Positions 62,783 through 64,000 of a stretch of DNA of 64,000 bases are shown piece by piece (the first letter of the stretch is position 1; each line of letters begins with the position of its first letter). The notes under the pieces were generated by a model. It did no database searches. It was not told where the DNA came from and was given only the letters and a program-made list of their open reading frames with translations. Origin of the DNA: Jejuia sp043557195 (GTDB lineage Bacteria; Bacteroidota; Bacteroidia; Flavobacteriales; Flavobacteriaceae); contig CP121314.1 in NCBI GenBank assembly GCA_043557195.1, forward strand, positions 4,161,818 through 4,225,817, in the 5' to 3' direction. The translations under genes and the position numbers were made by a program.

Positions 62783-64000
62783 TACATATTTTTAAGTTCG
62801 CTAACCAATTCGGTTAATGCAGCTTTAGCATCACCAAACAACATGGATGTTTTTGAATTAAAGAATAATTCGTTTTGAATTCCAGCATAACCAGCATTCA
62901 TACTTCTTTTGTTCACAACAATATGTTTTGCATTTTCGACGTCTAATATAGGCATTCCATAAATAGGGCTAGACGGATCGTTATGTGCTGCAGGATTAAC
63001 AACATCATTTGCGCCTACAACTAAAACCACATCAGCATTAGTAAACTGTGGATTGATATCATCCATTTCAACTAATAAATCATAATCTACGTTAGATTCT
63101 GCAAGTAAAACATTCATGTGCCCTGGCATTCTTCCAGCTACAGGGTGTACTGCATATTTTACGTTCACTCCCTTTTTAGTTAAGATCTCTTCTAACTCAT
63201 GAATGACATGTTGTGCTTGTGCAACTGCTAATCCGTACCCTGGAACAATAATAACATTGGTTGCATAATTCATCATTATTGCAGCATCACTCGCAGTGGT
63301 TTTCTTAATAGAACCTTGAGTTTTACTAGCTCCTTCTACAGCATCATCTCCACCAAAAGCTCCAAATATTACTGAAGCAAGCGTTCTATTCATCGCTTTA
63401 CACATGGCAACTGTTAAAATGATTCCTGCAGAACCTACCAAAATACCGCCAACAAGCATTACCATATTATCGTAAAGAATTCCTGTAATAGCCGCAGCAA
63501 TACCAGTTAATGAATTTAACAAAGAGATTACAACAGGCATATCTGCGCCTCCAATAGGTAAAACAAACAAAATACCATACACCAATCCTCCTATTAAAAC
63601 ACCATAAGTAAACAGTGTGCTATGATTCCCAGAAGCTATCATATAGATTGCTAATGCTATTATTCCTAAGAAAAAGATGTTATTTACAATATTGTATTGC
63701 GGAATTTTCACTACACTTTTTAAAGAACCATTAAGTTTTCCCCAAGCCACTAAACTCCCAGAAAATGTTATAGCGCCGATAATAATTCCAGAAATAATAG
63801 TTATACCCTGAAGCGAATCTTCTACGTGTTTACTAAACTCTACCAAACCGATTAATGCGGCACTAGCACCACCAAACCCGTTAAAAAGAGATACGAGTTC
63901 TGGCATTTTTGTCATTTCGACCTTAATGGCTATTAAATAACCAATAATAGATCCTAAAGCTATAGCGACGCCAATAAGTATATAAATTATTGGAGCAACT
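62782..64000 (-). CDS. pntB: NAD(P) transhydrogenase subunit beta, cut at window edge
   Basis: 406 residues are visible because the frame stays open to position 63999 (VAPIIYILIGVAIALGSIIG then YLIAIKVEMTKMPELVSLFN), upstream of an internal ATG at 63915. PntB is about 460 aa, so the start lies beyond the window. A polytopic N-terminal part is followed by the cytosolic NADP(H) domain: IIVPGYGLAVAQAQH (Rossmann loop), HPVAGRMPGHMNVLLAE, VVLVVGANDVVNPAA and VVNKRSMNAGYAG. It forms the proton-pumping NADH-to-NADPH enzyme with PntA subunits, which should lie to the right. Confidence 0.95.
   Translation of the reverse strand, partial: VAPIIYILIGVAIALGSIIGYLIAIKVEMTKMPELVSLFNGFGGASAALIGLVEFSKHVEDSLQGITIISGIIIGAITFSGSLVAWGKLNGSLKSVVKIPQYNIVNNIFFLGIIALAIYMIASGNHSTLFTYGVLIGGLVYGILFVLPIGGADMPVVISLLNSLTGIAAAITGILYDNMVMLVGGILVGSAGIILTVAMCKAMNRTLASVIFGAFGGDDAVEGASKTQGSIKKTTASDAAIMMNYATNVIIVPGYGLAVAQAQHVIHELEEILTKKGVNVKYAVHPVAGRMPGHMNVLLAESNVDYDLLVEMDDINPQFTNADVVLVVGANDVVNPAAHNDPSSPIYGMPILDVENAKHIVVNKRSMNAGYAGIQNELFFNSKTSMLFGDAKAALTELVSELKNM

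Overview
The window is chromosomal DNA of a member of the Flavobacteriaceae (Bacteroidota), most likely a marine genus; I would not name one. This rests on low G+C, lipoprotein signal peptides, two type IX secretion (T9SS) sorting domains (types A and B), a TonB receptor with a carboxypeptidase-regulatory N-domain, promoters with a TAnnTTTG -7 box rather than clear Shine-Dalgarno sites, a LytS/LytTR pair, and a menaquinone operon. No rRNA, tRNA, CRISPR, integrase or transposase gene was seen.

Layout. 1-7.5 kb: a cut CBM48-like gene overlapping a secreted retropepsin-like protease, an esterase lipoprotein, a YciO/TsaC-like protein, an OmpA lipoprotein, a GT2 + orphan HsdR_N pair, holA and ung. 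7.8-14.1 kb: one long men operon (menB, menA, UPF0173 hydrolase, DUF2490 barrel, menC, CPBP protease, menE). 14.1-17.3 kb: yebC, pterin dehydratase, a short-chain dehydrogenase and gcvT.

17.3-34.4 kb is the accessory part. Gene modules here are separated by a family of structured intergenic repeats that share a TTATGTAAAATA / TATTTTACATAA box. The first module is an AAA+ ATPase plus subtilisin-like protease pair matching the IetAS anti-phage architecture, followed by an unlisted 42-aa very basic ORF. The second holds an AraC regulator, a four-domain ABM/SnoaL lipoprotein, an O-methyltransferase and a YedZ/MsrQ-like membrane protein. The third looks like an uptake and ring-opening module: a TonB receptor, a NicX-like (2,5-dihydroxypyridine dioxygenase / M29) enzyme, an NCS1 permease and an unrecognised divergent protein. 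A propeller protein follows.

34.6-48.5 kb: two repeat-rich secreted proteins, the histidine kinase/LytTR pair, an acyl-CoA dehydrogenase, an M23-LysM peptidase, a membrane-tethered winged-helix regulator facing a DsbD-alpha-like lipoprotein, a lipoprotein ORF interrupted near its end by an in-frame TGA, a GH2 glycosidase and an intradiol-dioxygenase-like protein. 48.6-54.3 kb: the complete four-gene ligase-associated DNA damage response cassette (exonuclease, ligase, helicase, PdeM). 54.4-64 kb: Hsp20 with an elaborate upstream region, a DUF4251 lipoprotein, a 1493-aa LRR and 8-repeat T9SS adhesin, an MFS transporter, a GT9 glycosyltransferase and the 3' part of pntB, which runs off the right edge.
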